Under the pieces are notes generated by a model. The model did not search any database. It saw nothing but the letters and a program-made list of their open reading frames with translations, and had not been told where the DNA came from. Source: Guyanagaster necrorhizus (lineage: Eukaryota > Basidiomycota > Agaricomycetes > Agaricales > Physalacriaceae). From it: a stretch of DNA of 64,000 nt. The translations under genes and the position numbers were made by a program. This document shows positions 1 to 9,714 of this stretch, in pieces. The stretch covers positions 382,164 to 446,163 of the forward strand of contig NW_025064901.1 of the NCBI RefSeq assembly GCF_019112545.1. The letters run 5' to 3'. Each line of letters begins with the position of its first letter. The first letter of the stretch is position 1.

Positions 1-1472
1 ATGTATCCACCCATATTCGGGGCATTCATGTACAATTTGAACAGAGCATGGTAGTTCCCCATAGCCAAAGACTTCTGCACATCCAGTGCATGCCTGACGG
101 CGGAATCTGATTTCTGTCGGGGTGTTAGCTGACCTACGTAAAGATTCAATTCTGTAACAACGTCAGAGGTTGTTTATGGTCCCGAGGAAACGATACGGAC
201 CACTTCTGTTGCGACCATGCAGCAACATAAGGATGCGGTAAGCGGTAAATTCCTCTTGTTTGCCCGGTATTCCTAATTCATATAGTGTCTTCAACGTGGC
301 TTGACATTGGTTGAACTCAACCATATCGTTCTGGAGCGTCGCGAAATCAAGACAACGTGTAAGCTTTGAGAAGGAGCAACGCACGCTTTCCAGAGCCATT
401 CGTGCGTGTATTTCGTAGACTTGAACGGTAAAGTCGTTTTTTATTCGCTGGACCTGCGCAGAGTCAAATGTAGGGAAACACGCCAGACCATAATGGTGGG
501 GACAATAAGACACACACCGTTAGATCCTGTCGAAGACTCTTGAACTGATTACATATCCAACTATATGAGCATTTTTCTCGCCACCGCTTCTTGAGTTCCA
601 AAAGAGTTTGTTGGAGGACAGCGTAAGGCCGTATTTGCTCCGGTTTGGGTTCCTGAAAGAGTGCATTAGATGCTGGAGAAAGATGGGCTCGGTACGCACC
701 GAAGTTAACCTCAAATAGTCCTTGAACAGCTCTTGTGAGCTTCCAACTATTGTGTACCGGTCCCAGTCAATCACGTTCTGACATGGAAGTTAGGTCCATG
801 ACGAATGCTAGCTGGAGGTGTCTACACACTGGGTCGGCATCGGGATCATCAGCGGGGTTGACATAAGGCGAAGATGGGCGAGTCGTTGGTCGGTCGCTTA
901 GATGAGCATACTGTTGATTTGCTTTGAGAGAAGCATTGCCACCCAGTGACTTCTGTCGTTCTATTTCATGTTCCCGTTGGAAGCGTTGTGCACGTCGGTT
1001 CAAGGCCGTGGGATTGTTGAAATCCGAAGTATGATTTGAGGCTTGCTTGAGCGCAGACTTCTTGGCCTTTTTGTTGGATGTAGGCAGGTCGTTACTGAGG
1101 GAGGTTCGACTGACGTGTTCACCTCAGAGGCACAGGTAGATTACACACCTCTTGCGCTTCAGTATAGGCTGCTTGGGGAGCAAACTACAGGGAGGAGAAG
1201 CAGAGCATAAATGGATAATGTGGCAGGAAAGAAATATGGGACTTGGAAGACCTTTGCAATTGTATCCCAGCCCAGTCCGTCGTCCAGAGCGTTTGTGCCG
1301 CGAAAGCATCAGCAATTACCTTTCTTAATTCTTCTTGGGCTTCCACTCTGTTGGTATCTGTCATTTGACCTAGGCATTTGGCGACCCACTCTCTGCGGTT
1401 CGAGGTTAACGAGAGCCGTAAGAAAGAGTCTCATACATACTTGAGTTGTGGAGGCCATGAAGCGGACGACAT
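1..1472 (-). CDS. Thp3/LENG8-like SAC3/GANP-domain protein (partial, C-terminus beyond window)
   Basis: Minus-strand gene leaving the window at base 1. The first exon begins with ATG at 1472 (MSSASWPPQLK). After splicing, the next exons read EWVAKCLGQM and VIADAFAAQTLWTTDW, as in the N-terminus of the Thp3/LENG8 family. Downstream come a Lys-rich linker, LNRRAQRF, then DWDRYTIVGSSQELFKDYLR, LTSEPKPEQIRPYAVLQQTL, FKSLRQDLTVQRIKNDFTV, EYNQC-like VEFNQCQATLKTLYE and FTAYRILMLLH, which follow the SAC3/GANP domain of LENG8 in order. The last visible exon ends ALGNYH-like MGNYHALFKLYMNAPNMGGY. At least three short introns interrupt the domain (for example near 665-710, 470-515 and 345-400). In yeast Thp3 works with Csn12 in transcription elongation and mRNA maturation; the same role here is inference. 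The family call is strong, but the exact exon borders are estimates. Confidence 0.85.
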
Positions 1473-1669
1473 TACGAATACGCAAAGCTCTAGCGAGAGG
1501 AAGAAATGAGAAATGTGGTGAGAGTTACGTTCAGACGCTGACGGACAAGTGCACCGGTCGATGACAATCAGGCTTATGCTCCAAACATGAGCAAATTCAA
1601 TGATTCCCATGTGCAAGTGACTAATTATTGAGGATCATCTTATCTACAGTACACTTGGCTACAGAGTAT

Positions 1670-2981
1670 TTAATGGCCCTTGTCTACAGGAGGGTCGTAA
1701 ACTGGACGAGCACAGTGAGCCAAACGTGATAATTAAAGTCGTGGAAACTTACAGATCTTCCTGTTTTTAATTGTAGTCCATTTGAAGCGCTTGACGTAGA
1801 CGCTGAGGGCGAACAGAGCGGAGAACAAGACAACAGCCTTGATTCCATATTTCTTCCTCTCGTCATGTTCCGGCTCAGCCGCCCAGTTCAAGAAGATCGT
1901 AACATCTTTTGCCATCTGCGACGTGGTAGCGGGGGTACCTGTAACAAGGCGTCAAATACTGTCAACTGACCATTGAATGCAACATACCGTCATCATACTC
2001 AACAATACCATCAAATAATACTCGAGCCATGGAGATAGCACCGCCAGGGAAGAACGGATTGTAGTTCATCCCTTCACGAATTTCAACACCGGCGGGAGCA
2101 TCGACGTATCCGGTCAACAACGAGAAGATGTAGTCCTAGAATGTGGGTGAGCAGAGCACATCAGGATGAATGCAGATACACTCACAGCACCGCCATGGCG
2201 AGCCTTGACAATCAAACTAAGGTCTGGGGGCAATGCACCTGCGTTTCCGGTCCGAGCAGCTTCTTCGTTGGGGTAGGGAGGAGGCATGTAGTCCGCCAGC
2301 TTTCCTGGGCGCATAAACATCTCTCCCTCGTCATTGGGACCATCTTGGTATTCAACCTCTTCTGCCAAGGCACGTACTTCATCGACAGTGTGTGACACCC
2401 CCACAAGGTTTCGCCAGGCAATGCGGTCAAGGGAATGGCAAGCGGCGCAAACTTCACGGTACACTTGATAGCCTCGTCGAATGCTGGAGAACGAGGTTCA
2501 AGTCAAATGGGCGCGCAAATGACGGGCAAAACCGGAATACCTGGCGTGGTCAAACGTGTCGAAAAAGCCCTTGTGATCCCATGGGTAGGCAGGAGGGTGA
2601 AGACCAGCATCACTGAGGTGACTAGCATGGGCCTCGCCAATAAAAGGGAGAGAACCGTAGAGATGGGTATACCAGGCAATGGTGCCCGCGGTGAAGAGAG
2701 TTGCCGACGCGAGGGTGACGCGAGAGTTCATGAATGCCTACGACAAGTTAGAGTACGGCCAGAAACAAGAAATAACAATGGAAATACCGACCTCGAATGC
2801 ACTTGAACTGGAACCAGCATGCGTGGAGGCGAAGCGGACCTGAGGGGCGTTGGGATGTCATTTCAGTATCAAAAAGTAATATTCATACCGCAGAAGACCG
2901 TGAGCCCGCCTGCAACGTCAAACGTGAAGCTCTAAAGGCCCCAGCATTCCTGAAGGCCCCAGCGGGTAGCCTTGATAGCAT
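1670..2981 (-). CDS. CYT1: Cytochrome c1, heme protein of mitochondrial complex III
   Basis: Spliced minus-strand gene. Exon 1 ([20 protein letters not shown]) is a basic, mitochondrial-presequence-like leader. It is followed by a hydrophobic sorting segment ([20 protein letters not shown]). The covalent heme motif CAACH lies at about 2435-2449 and is followed by the c1 signature ending [19 protein letters not shown] and [17 protein letters not shown]. The C-terminal exon [20 protein letters not shown] leads into the single membrane anchor ([20 protein letters not shown]). A last intron gives the end [13 protein letters not shown] with a TAA at 1670. Cytochrome c1 passes electrons from the Rieske protein to cytochrome c in the inner mitochondrial membrane. 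Start and stop are supported by continuous phase across the predicted introns. A CCAAT box lies about 95 bases upstream. Confidence 0.95.
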
Positions 2982-3315
2982 TTTCAATGTCAGGATTTTG
3001 GAGGAAAGAACGTAGATGAACCTCGTCACGGTCACGGCTCACGGCTTCGGAACTAGGCGGAACAGGGCCGTGGACCAATCATTGTCTCCGCATTGAACGC
3101 CTAGCCGACCGCCAGCGGAAGACAAAAAATATCTGACGATTCCTGTGCAGGGAATTTCACAATGAACAAATACTTGTTCGATATATGCAGTACAACTGAT
3201 ACATGTACGGAGTTAAGAGACATATATAAAGACGAAATAGAAGAACAAAATGGAGAAATACCGCATGTCGCGCTTAAGGGGAAAGAGAAGGATAGTGTCT
3301 GTTGCTGCTGCTCGA
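2982..3315. other. Intergenic: cytochrome c1 promoter region
   Basis: Gene-free stretch between the start of cytochrome c1 and the stop of the CYSTM gene, both on the minus strand. It therefore holds the cytochrome c1 promoter and the CYSTM 3' flank. Apart from the CCAAT box at 3075-3079, I see no structured element. Confidence 0.6.
3075..3079 (+). promoter_or_regulatory. CCAAT box upstream of cytochrome c1
   Basis: CCAAT pentamer (context GGACCAATCATTG) lying about 95 bases before the cytochrome c1 ATG, in reverse orientation to the gene. CCAAT is the core site of the HAP2/3/5 complex, which activates respiratory genes in fungi and works in either orientation. The function here is inferred. 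Confidence 0.45.
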
Positions 3316-3889
3316 TTAAAACAAGCACTCGCAAAGCTCTGCAACACATTCAGTTTTGATTACTTGCAGGATACCGCTGACGAACCTTCAGCGCAGCAAC
3401 ACAGGCACATACCAGCCAGGCAAGCCATGCATCCACCTCCACCTCCACCTCCGCCTTTTTCGGGCTGTTGTCTGCATAAACCAGTCAGTCCAGCCAGAAA
3501 CGCTGTCTCAAGAAAACGACAAACACTATAACTGTCTGAGGCTGTGGTTGGGGCTGATACCCTCCACCGTAGCCGCCTTGCTGAGGATAGCCTTGCTGGG
3601 GGTAGCCCTGGTAAGACTGCTGAGGTTGCTGAGTCGCTTATGAATAGCTGTCTTTGCGGTAAGACGGTAACAAGACGAACCTGCGGATAATAGCCGCCCT
3701 GTCCCTGCGGTGGACCTACAAGGAATATGTCAAGTCAGCATGGTATCAATAACGTTCCTTCGTGGCGGTTGACGAGTGGCATGATGTTCCACAGGGGCAC
3801 TCAGTTTCAAGTTGAACGGGAGGCATACCTTGTGGAGGGGGATAGTATTGCTGAGGCTTTCCAGAGCCGTAGTAGTCGTTGGCGGACAT
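3316..3889 (-). CDS. CYSTM-family small membrane-associated stress protein
   Basis: Minus-strand gene starting at ATG 3889 with MSANDYYGSGKPQQYYPPP. It continues as Pro/Gln/Tyr/Gly repeats (PQQSYQGYPQQGYPQQGGYG), then TVIVQQPEKGGGGGG, and ends in the cysteine-rich transmembrane module GCMACLAGMCLCCCAEELCE CLF. The last residues need an intron between CCCAE and ELCECLF. This choice restores the family's typical end, and the unspliced reading ends instead in a non-family tail. A further intron lies between the PQPQT stretch and the VQQ segment. CYSTM proteins are small tail-anchored proteins linked to stress tolerance in plants and fungi. The pre-CYSTM low-complexity part matches the usual architecture. 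The promoter carries a CACGTG 53 bases upstream (3942-3947). Confidence 0.85.
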
Positions 3890-4235
3890 GAAGGTAGACG
3901 ATGGAAGTAAAGATGTGGGAGGATCTTATGTACTCATCCGCCACGTGCCCCCGCAGTGAAAGCGATGCAACCCGGGCACGATCAGTTCTTTACTAAAGTT
4001 TTTTTCGGATGTCTCTGGATCTCAAAGGTCGGCAAAAATAGCTTAATGCTGTGTCGTGCCAACGGCAAAGGAATAATGAACTCCATTTGAAGATACTGAA
4101 GACGAAGGCTATAAGCATATTGCTCGGGTTTGCAAGTCTAAAAAAAGTAAATCCCTAAGCCGGGCCCGTTGATGTATAACGAAGGCGAAATTTTTTAAAA
4201 ACATGCGTCGGGGAAGAACGAAGGATTGGTCGTGT
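3890..4235. other. Intergenic: CYSTM promoter and velvet 3' flank
   Basis: No ORF with protein-like character. The palindromic E-box-type CACGTG at 3942-3947 sits 53 bases upstream of the CYSTM start. An AT-rich part near 4180-4200 may be the 3' flank of the velvet gene. Confidence 0.5.
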
Positions 4236-5588
4236 TTATGGGTTTGACTGTGGCAAAAATGAAAACATCCTGGCGCCTTGCCGAAGAAAGGATTGCGTTA
4301 GTCTTGTTTGCGCTGGAAAGGGCCAAGTCAGTGGCGGGAACAGAGGCATTAACGAGAGGGAAAGAACACACGGACTGCTGTATACTGATCCTGTGGTAGT
4401 ACATCAAATGGAAGAGTCCGTGTCTCGGCAAGTACGGTGCCTTGCTCAGCCAAGCTGATATTACCAGACGAGTCTGTACTGAAAGGGCTGATACTAATGA
4501 GTAAAGTTACGTAGCCGAAAGGTGAAGAGTACTAGCCTAGAAATTCGCAACAGAGATATACCAAGTTGGAAACGTCCGCACCACCGTATACTCACATCAG
4601 GAAATATAAAGAACAGACCCGTGTTTCCCTGAAGGTCTTCTAGAATGTCTAGAGACGAAACTAAATTCCCATACAACAGAGGTGGTCCTTGGCCCATCGT
4701 GTAGCCAACATCCATGCGCGTAAGCCCGTTGTCCGTGTACAGCGACAAGTGGGCAATGAGAAATGGGAGTTCTGCCTGGCTGTTGGGCACAGGACATCAG
4801 TCAGTATTATATACGCGGCGATGCAGTGACACGTACGGAATGACCGGATTGCCTGAAGGATCTCTTACTACAAGTCTAGCAACTAGTGGTGGGGTGAGCG
4901 GTAGCCGGGAAAGGCTGGCATTCCGAAACTCGGCTGTTTTCTGCGGCTGTTGAACAACCTCAAGCTGGTAGGTTCTATATTGTTGGACGGTATATCAACG
5001 GATCATGAACTTATTGAATGTTTTCGTACGTACGGAGTATATGATTCAGATAATAGAGACGAGACTTGAATCCGTGGCTGCCTCCGAACGAAATGTGGAG
5101 GAGGATATTCTGATGCAGACCTGCGCCCAGAGGAAGCGGAAGAAGACTGGGATAAATTTTGCGAATAGATTTGACTGCTAAAAGATTGTGGAGTGGGCGA
5201 AGAGTCAATACTTTCTCTACAGACGCGCGTTGAATGCGGAGATTGGCGTGACTGCGAAAGCTGTCGTGAGGCGACGCCTTTGACCTTGAGTCGTAAAGCA
5301 CATGTCCTTGAAAATGAGCGTTTGTTTTTGTAATAGACAACGGTATTAAGACGGAACTAGCGGGTGATACAGGTCAGTTCAAATTCAACGCAAGCGACGT
5401 ATTTGAATGCATACCCTAATCTTGCGGTGGCGCTGTCGACCGTATCCCAACCGCGTACGAGGGAAATCGGTGGAGAACGAACGACCGCATTGGAAACCAG
5501 AATGTTTGTCATGACGCTCATCACTGAGAGGGAAGTCATAAAGAGAATGAAACGGCAAGAGGCAGAAAGATGCGGAAAGATCAAGCAT
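4236..5588 (-). CDS. Velvet-domain transcriptional regulator (VosA/VelB/VelC type)
   Basis: The velvet domain is plain after splicing. It reads TYQLEVVQQPQKTAEFRNAS, LSRLPLTPPLVARLVVRDPS, GNPVIP|QAELPFLIAHLSL, LLYGNLVSSLDILEDLQGNT, GLFFIFPDVSIRWCGRFQLG, then NISLAEQGTVLAETRTLPFD and TRLTQSFLRQGARMFSFLPQ, with TAA at 4236. Upstream lies a Ser/Gln-rich disordered part (SSPTPQSFSSQIYSQ). The start is tentative: an exon beginning MLDLSASFC at 5588 joins in phase through a 58-base GT-AG intron, but no family similarity supports it. Velvet proteins are DNA-binding regulators of development and secondary metabolism and act as homo- or heterodimers. Which subtype this is cannot be decided. The intron at 4479-4536 appears to use a GC donor. 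Confidence 0.85.
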
Positions 5589-5927
5589 TGTAAACTGCCC
5601 CGTAACTCAAGTACGTGGCAATGAACAGTGGAATCAGATGTCGTGGCCAGACAACAATGATTTATAGTGTTTGCCCAAGGGATGACGTCCAATGCCAACG
5701 AGGGAAATAAAACGAGGTTGTAGAGATCACCTAACGTTCTGGAAGTATGTCAGATCAGGGGCCCTGATATGGCAAAGGATATGCCGCCATCTAGCTGGAA
5801 CAGATGATTTTGAATGGCTAACATCAGTCGGGTCTCATGTAAAATTCCATAGAACCCGCTCACAGATACCATCAAGCGCCAGGTCCAGAGAAGTGGGATT
5901 AGTATTAGACAATACATAACGTGTCGA
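5589..5927. other. Intergenic: velvet upstream region
   Basis: Lies between the tentative velvet start and the TIM23 stop. Short reading frames are open here, but none resembles a known protein. If the velvet start is wrong, its true first exon may lie in this stretch. Confidence 0.4.
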
Positions 5928-6852
5928 TTAAACGATCTTTTTGACATAACTCCAAATTCCTGCTACCCCGGACATGAAAATTGCTGCTGAGAGAGCGGGC
6001 TTTACTCCGGCTATGGAAGATGAAAGGTGTGAATATCACGGAGAAATGGGTCTCAGAACGTAAAGTGCGTACCCGTAGACTTGTAGAGGACTCCCGTAAT
6101 TCCACCAGCTCCCATGCTTCCGAGAATATCGTGCTTTCCTCTCATAGCGTCAATGGAACAATTAACTCCATTATACACGAGGGCTATACAGGGAGAAGTG
6201 TATGAGTACGAGATGATATCGGTAGATTGATAGGACGGACCGAGGACACCAGCCGAGTTACCAATAAATGTGCCTCGTCGAGTCACGGAGTTGAGGATAC
6301 TGTTGATCCGCAGCCTGGTGTTTGACACAGCAAGCGGTCTTCGAGCGCCTTCGCGCATGCCCCACAAACCACCAAGGGCCAGACCTTGGTAAACCAGGGT
6401 GAGCATGTGACGGAGAAAAACAATAAGAGGACTAAAGATGGGACACCCGAGATGTCGAGATAAGGTGAGAGTGTATTCAGGGAGTAAAATGAGGCCCAAA
6501 GCGAGAAAGGGAAAGCAAAAGTGGTAATATGAAAGAGATCTTACGCACCACCGAGATACATGGTCCCAGTTCCATAACAGAGATCATCACTGAAACCCCT
6601 AGAGGGAACAGCAGTACCAGCACCAGGGATATCATTTGTCTTTTCATCCTCGAGAAGAAGATAATCTAATTTGTCACCAAACTCGGCGAGCGGGTGAAGC
6701 TTTGCTGGGTCATACGCGCCCATTAGCAAGTCAGAGGCAGTTAGAGCACCACCAGACGACGACGAGGACGAATCCTGGGACTGAGAAAACGTTGCATTCC
6801 GCAGATAGTCTGTTGGATTACTCGAAGACGAAACCTGGGATGACGATGACAT
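5928..6852 (-). CDS. TIM23: Mitochondrial inner-membrane translocase subunit Tim23
   Basis: Minus-strand gene starting MSSSSQVSSSSNPTDYLRNA. An acidic/serine-rich intermembrane-space domain contains KLHPLAEFGDKLDYLLLEDE. Then comes the Tim17/22/23 fold: DDLCYGTGTMYLGG, ALGGLWGMREGARR, RLRINSILNSVTRRGTFIGN and GSMGAGGITGVLYKST. The last exon, reached through an intron ending at the AG before AGVKPALSAAIF, ends GIWSYVKKIV with TAA at 5928. Four hydrophobic segments fit the family. Tim23 forms the presequence import channel with Tim17. The gene is divergent from the TPR gene at 7030, about 180 bases away, so they probably share a promoter region. Confidence 0.93.
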
Positions 6853-7029
6853 GGCGACGGTAGGGGGAAGGGGGCGGTCGGAACAAGCTGGATGTGGCTT
6901 GAATCCAAGCTGAACTGATCGGCAGTCGGCTCAAATTTTTTCAAGGACCGCGATCATCGCACGTGATCTTAGTTGCCATTTCTGTCTCGACTCTAATTGT
7001 TCAAAGCAGGAAGTCAAACCGTATCCCTC

Positions 7030-8067
7030 ATGTCGTTGTGCAGGCGTTCGGTTTCTTGGCTCAATATCCAGAAACTTGTTTTACAGTCATACAGAGCATC
7101 TCTTTTGTGTACTCGGCCAATTGCTGCTTCCAAACGGACATCTCCTGAATCCAGGTCTTCGGGTTTTCGTGGAATATCGAGGCGTAAGTTATTCTGTGGG
7201 TGTATCTTGATGCAGACTATGAACACACACTCCTACAGGCTGGGCAACGTCTACGACCCCACACTCTACGGCGACAGATCCAGCAGAAGTCGAAGCTTCC
7301 CGTTGTCTCGAACAGGGAACTCTGAAACTTGAGGAGGGCGATCTTGAGGCTGCAAAGAATCTTTATAAGCGGAGTGCCGACATCAAACGAAATGCCAGCT
7401 CCCTTTTCAATCTGGGCGTTACCCATTATCATCTCAGTTGGTCACACTTTTGTGTATGTGGACCAAGCTCATCTCATTTCGACAGAGGAGTTTGATGAAG
7501 CCATTGCCGTATGGAAGGAATCCATAGCCCTTCAGCCAGCCAGTCCGGACACCCATACCAGTGTGTAATGTCATCCTAACCTCTTCCCCTTGTCTGACCG
7601 CCACCGGTTACGAGTAGACTTGGCTAGTGCATATATTATTTCTCCAGTTCCTCGGCCAGACCTTGCATTACACCATTTACAGCACGTCGAATACGTTCAT
7701 CTTTTTTTGTTCAGAGTTTTAACGACATCTGATCATACAGTATTGCATCCTCGCTCTCGCCGGAAGACCCTGAAATTGCATTCAATCTCGCGGCGGTTCT
7801 CGAAGCTAGTAAGCTTTTCCCCCTTCTCTTTGACCTTTTGTGACTATAATTAACTGGAACGCATTAGCTGGGCAACTTGAAGCGGCCCTTGAACAATATC
7901 AGCGTAGTAGAGACTTCGGAGTTGAGCGTGCGGCAATGCATATCCGTAATGTATACCATCTTGCTTCCAGCTCTTGTGAAACAATTGAATAGTCGTTTCA
8001 GGTCAGTGCAAAAATACTTGGCCAACGCCTGAAAGCCGCTGAGGACTCGGAAAAACCTGAGCCTTAA
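7030..8067 (+). CDS. Small TPR protein, probably mitochondrial
   Basis: Spliced gene with several introns. It begins MSLCRRSVSWLNIQKLVLQS; an in-frame ATG at 6997 is an alternative start. The N-terminus is basic and hydroxylated with no acidic residue for about 35 positions, which resembles a mitochondrial presequence. Joined exons give TPR-like helices: LEQGTLKLEEGDLEAAKNLY, SSLFNLGVTHYHL, TEEFDEAIAVWKESIALQPA, SPDTHTS..DLASAYII, DPEIAFNLAAVLEA and GQLEAALEQYQRSRDFGVER. The end is VSAKILGQRLKAAEDSEKPE P with TAA at 8065. I do not recognise a named orthologue. Three to four TPR units in about 210 residues suggest an adaptor or assembly role, which is inference. Confidence 0.7.
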
Positions 8068-8544
8068 ATGACAGATTTTCTTGTCTTTAACGTGGGCGTT
8101 GTTTTGGTGGCAACCCAAGCGCTTCGCGGACTGGTGGTCGACAAGAAAGGCATCGCCTGCGCATATGGTTATAATCGTAGGAGGAAGCCAATAAGCTTCA
8201 GGCCGAGACAACTGTGACTGGTCATAGCATAGTTTCTCATTATTGCAAGTATTGCTTTTACATAAAATCATTCGTTGTCCAGGAAGGCGCGTGAATAGAT
8301 TTTGTGGAGTCCCTCCTGTCCAATTAGAAGAGCCCTCCATAGCCGAAGGGACCTCATGGTTACGGTCTTCTAGGTCAGAGGCCCTGCAGGTTCAGTGACA
8401 TTGGATTGACTGTGCAGATCCCTGATGACTTCACGGTCCTGTGCTGCCGTCTCAGCGTCTACGTAGTCCCCGTTTGACGATCCACGCTGACTACGACCAC
8501 TATTACTACCAAAGTGGGCCAGGTTTAAGTTATAGTTGTAACGC
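8068..8544. other. 3' flank between convergent genes, part perhaps coding
   Basis: Lies between the TPR gene (plus) and the kinase-like gene (minus). A minus-strand frame from about 8560 to a TAG at 8370 has a disordered, protein-like composition (GTGRGGYRRYNYNLNLAHFG). It could be the spliced C-terminus of the kinase-like gene. I see no feature in 8068-8369. Confidence 0.35.
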
Positions 8545-9468
8545 CTATAACCGCCGCGACCGGTTCCGATTGGAAAAAGCAGGAAAGGGACGCGAGCCTC
8601 GAGGAGTTTTGGAAATGAAGGTACTGAAGGTAGGGGATTGTGCCGAAACCGAGGGAGATGCAGGCACAGAATTCCGAACCTTTTGGAGAATGGCGCTGAT
8701 GTCAGTTTCAGAGTAGGTGGGTGACGGATGGTCTGACGGAGAAAAATACAGGCAACGGTGGTAACCTTCGTGGCTCATTGGGGGGTACGAAGTCGGACGC
8801 GAAGCGTGCAAGCACATCGAGCGCTTGCTCGGGCGTCTTAATAGTCGGATGGAATTTTCCTATTGAAAAAGGCGGATGGGGTGATTGACATTGTTACATA
8901 CACATGACAAGAATCGAACTTACGTTCTCTGAGCCGGGAGACGCAGACCTGTGAGCAGCATCCCAATTGAGTTGAGGGCCGAATGCAAGTAAGAACGGGC
9001 ACCACAATTGTGGTGCATGCTCACCTCATAGGGGGTATCGAAAACAATAACCCAGATCAGAGTTCCGGGGAATTCCAGGGCTATTTGGATCCAATATTTT
9101 CTTTGCCTAAGGCCCGAGACATCAGTTGGTATCTACTATGACAGGCCGTAACTCACGCTTCATTGAAATTGGTGCGATCGACGCACACGGATAGTCCCTG
9201 GCGAAGAGAATCCCCGCGCGAGCTGCTCGACCATCTTCCGACTACCAAGATCATCTTGGTTACATCGGCGAATGTGAGGGAAATGATCTTGCAGAGCTTG
9301 AGCAAATGTGCTCTAGAATACTGGCTAGCACAACTTGCAACAAAGACGGCAATGGGGGGACTGATATGATACCTTTCCGGAACCAATCAAGCCCACCAAT
9401 ATCAAAACGAACTTTTCCGAATCGTCGCCACTACTCGATGTTGCCACCTGCGATTGGAACGAGAACAT
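8545..9468 (-). CDS. P-loop polynucleotide-kinase-like (AAA_33) protein with apparent frameshift
   Basis: Starts at ATG 9468 with MFSFQSQVATSSSGDDSEKF, followed by VLILVGLIGSGK, a Walker A motif completed across an intron by STFAQALQDHFPHIRRCNQD DLGSRKMVEQLAR. The kinase fold continues with DSLRQGLSVCVDRTNFNEA, IALEFPGTLIWVIVFDTPYE, VCVSRLRER and HPTIKTPEQALDVLARFASD FVPP. These match the kinase half of PNKP-like proteins (Walker A, DRTN, VCVxRLxxR lid). The reading frame breaks between LAR and DSLRQG at a CCCC run (plus strand, 9212-9215); no intron explains it. The C-terminus is uncertain: the continuous frame stops at 8545, but a spliced end at 8370 is possible. It may act in 5'-end phosphorylation of nucleic acid; the substrate is not visible. 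Confidence 0.7.
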
Positions 9469-9714
9469 GATGCTGACCGAAGATGAACGTAAGGTTCAAG
9501 GACCAAAATAGGATTTCTACAAAGATTGACTTTCCAACAACTTTGTAACTCAATGTCGTGAATCATCATGACTTCAATGTTTATCTATCTCGGAGCCGTA
9601 CCAACTGTTGTAACCTACAAACATTTGGACTGTCAAACTCTCTTCGTTGAAGTGGTTTTTTGATTCTGCTCAGTACGCTCGAAATAAAGTGGTATAGTAT
9701 CTTCGTCCCTAAAT

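Noticed and set aside
3430..3460. CCACCT trinucleotide-like repeat suspected as a microsatellite
   Set aside because: It encodes the poly-glycine stretch of the CYSTM protein, a normal feature of that family.
5357..5698. 113-codon minus-strand frame upstream of the velvet gene
   Set aside because: No family resemblance and wrong phase for the velvet exons; an overlapping frame joins to the velvet gene better.
7864..8340. 158-codon minus-strand frame across the end of the TPR gene
   Set aside because: Antisense to the TPR gene's last exons; composition is not protein-like, while the plus-strand spliced reading is.
8905..8935. Minus-strand GTTCGATTC resembling a tRNA T-arm
   Set aside because: It is the start of an intron in the kinase-like gene; no acceptor stem, D-arm or A box can be found at the right distance.
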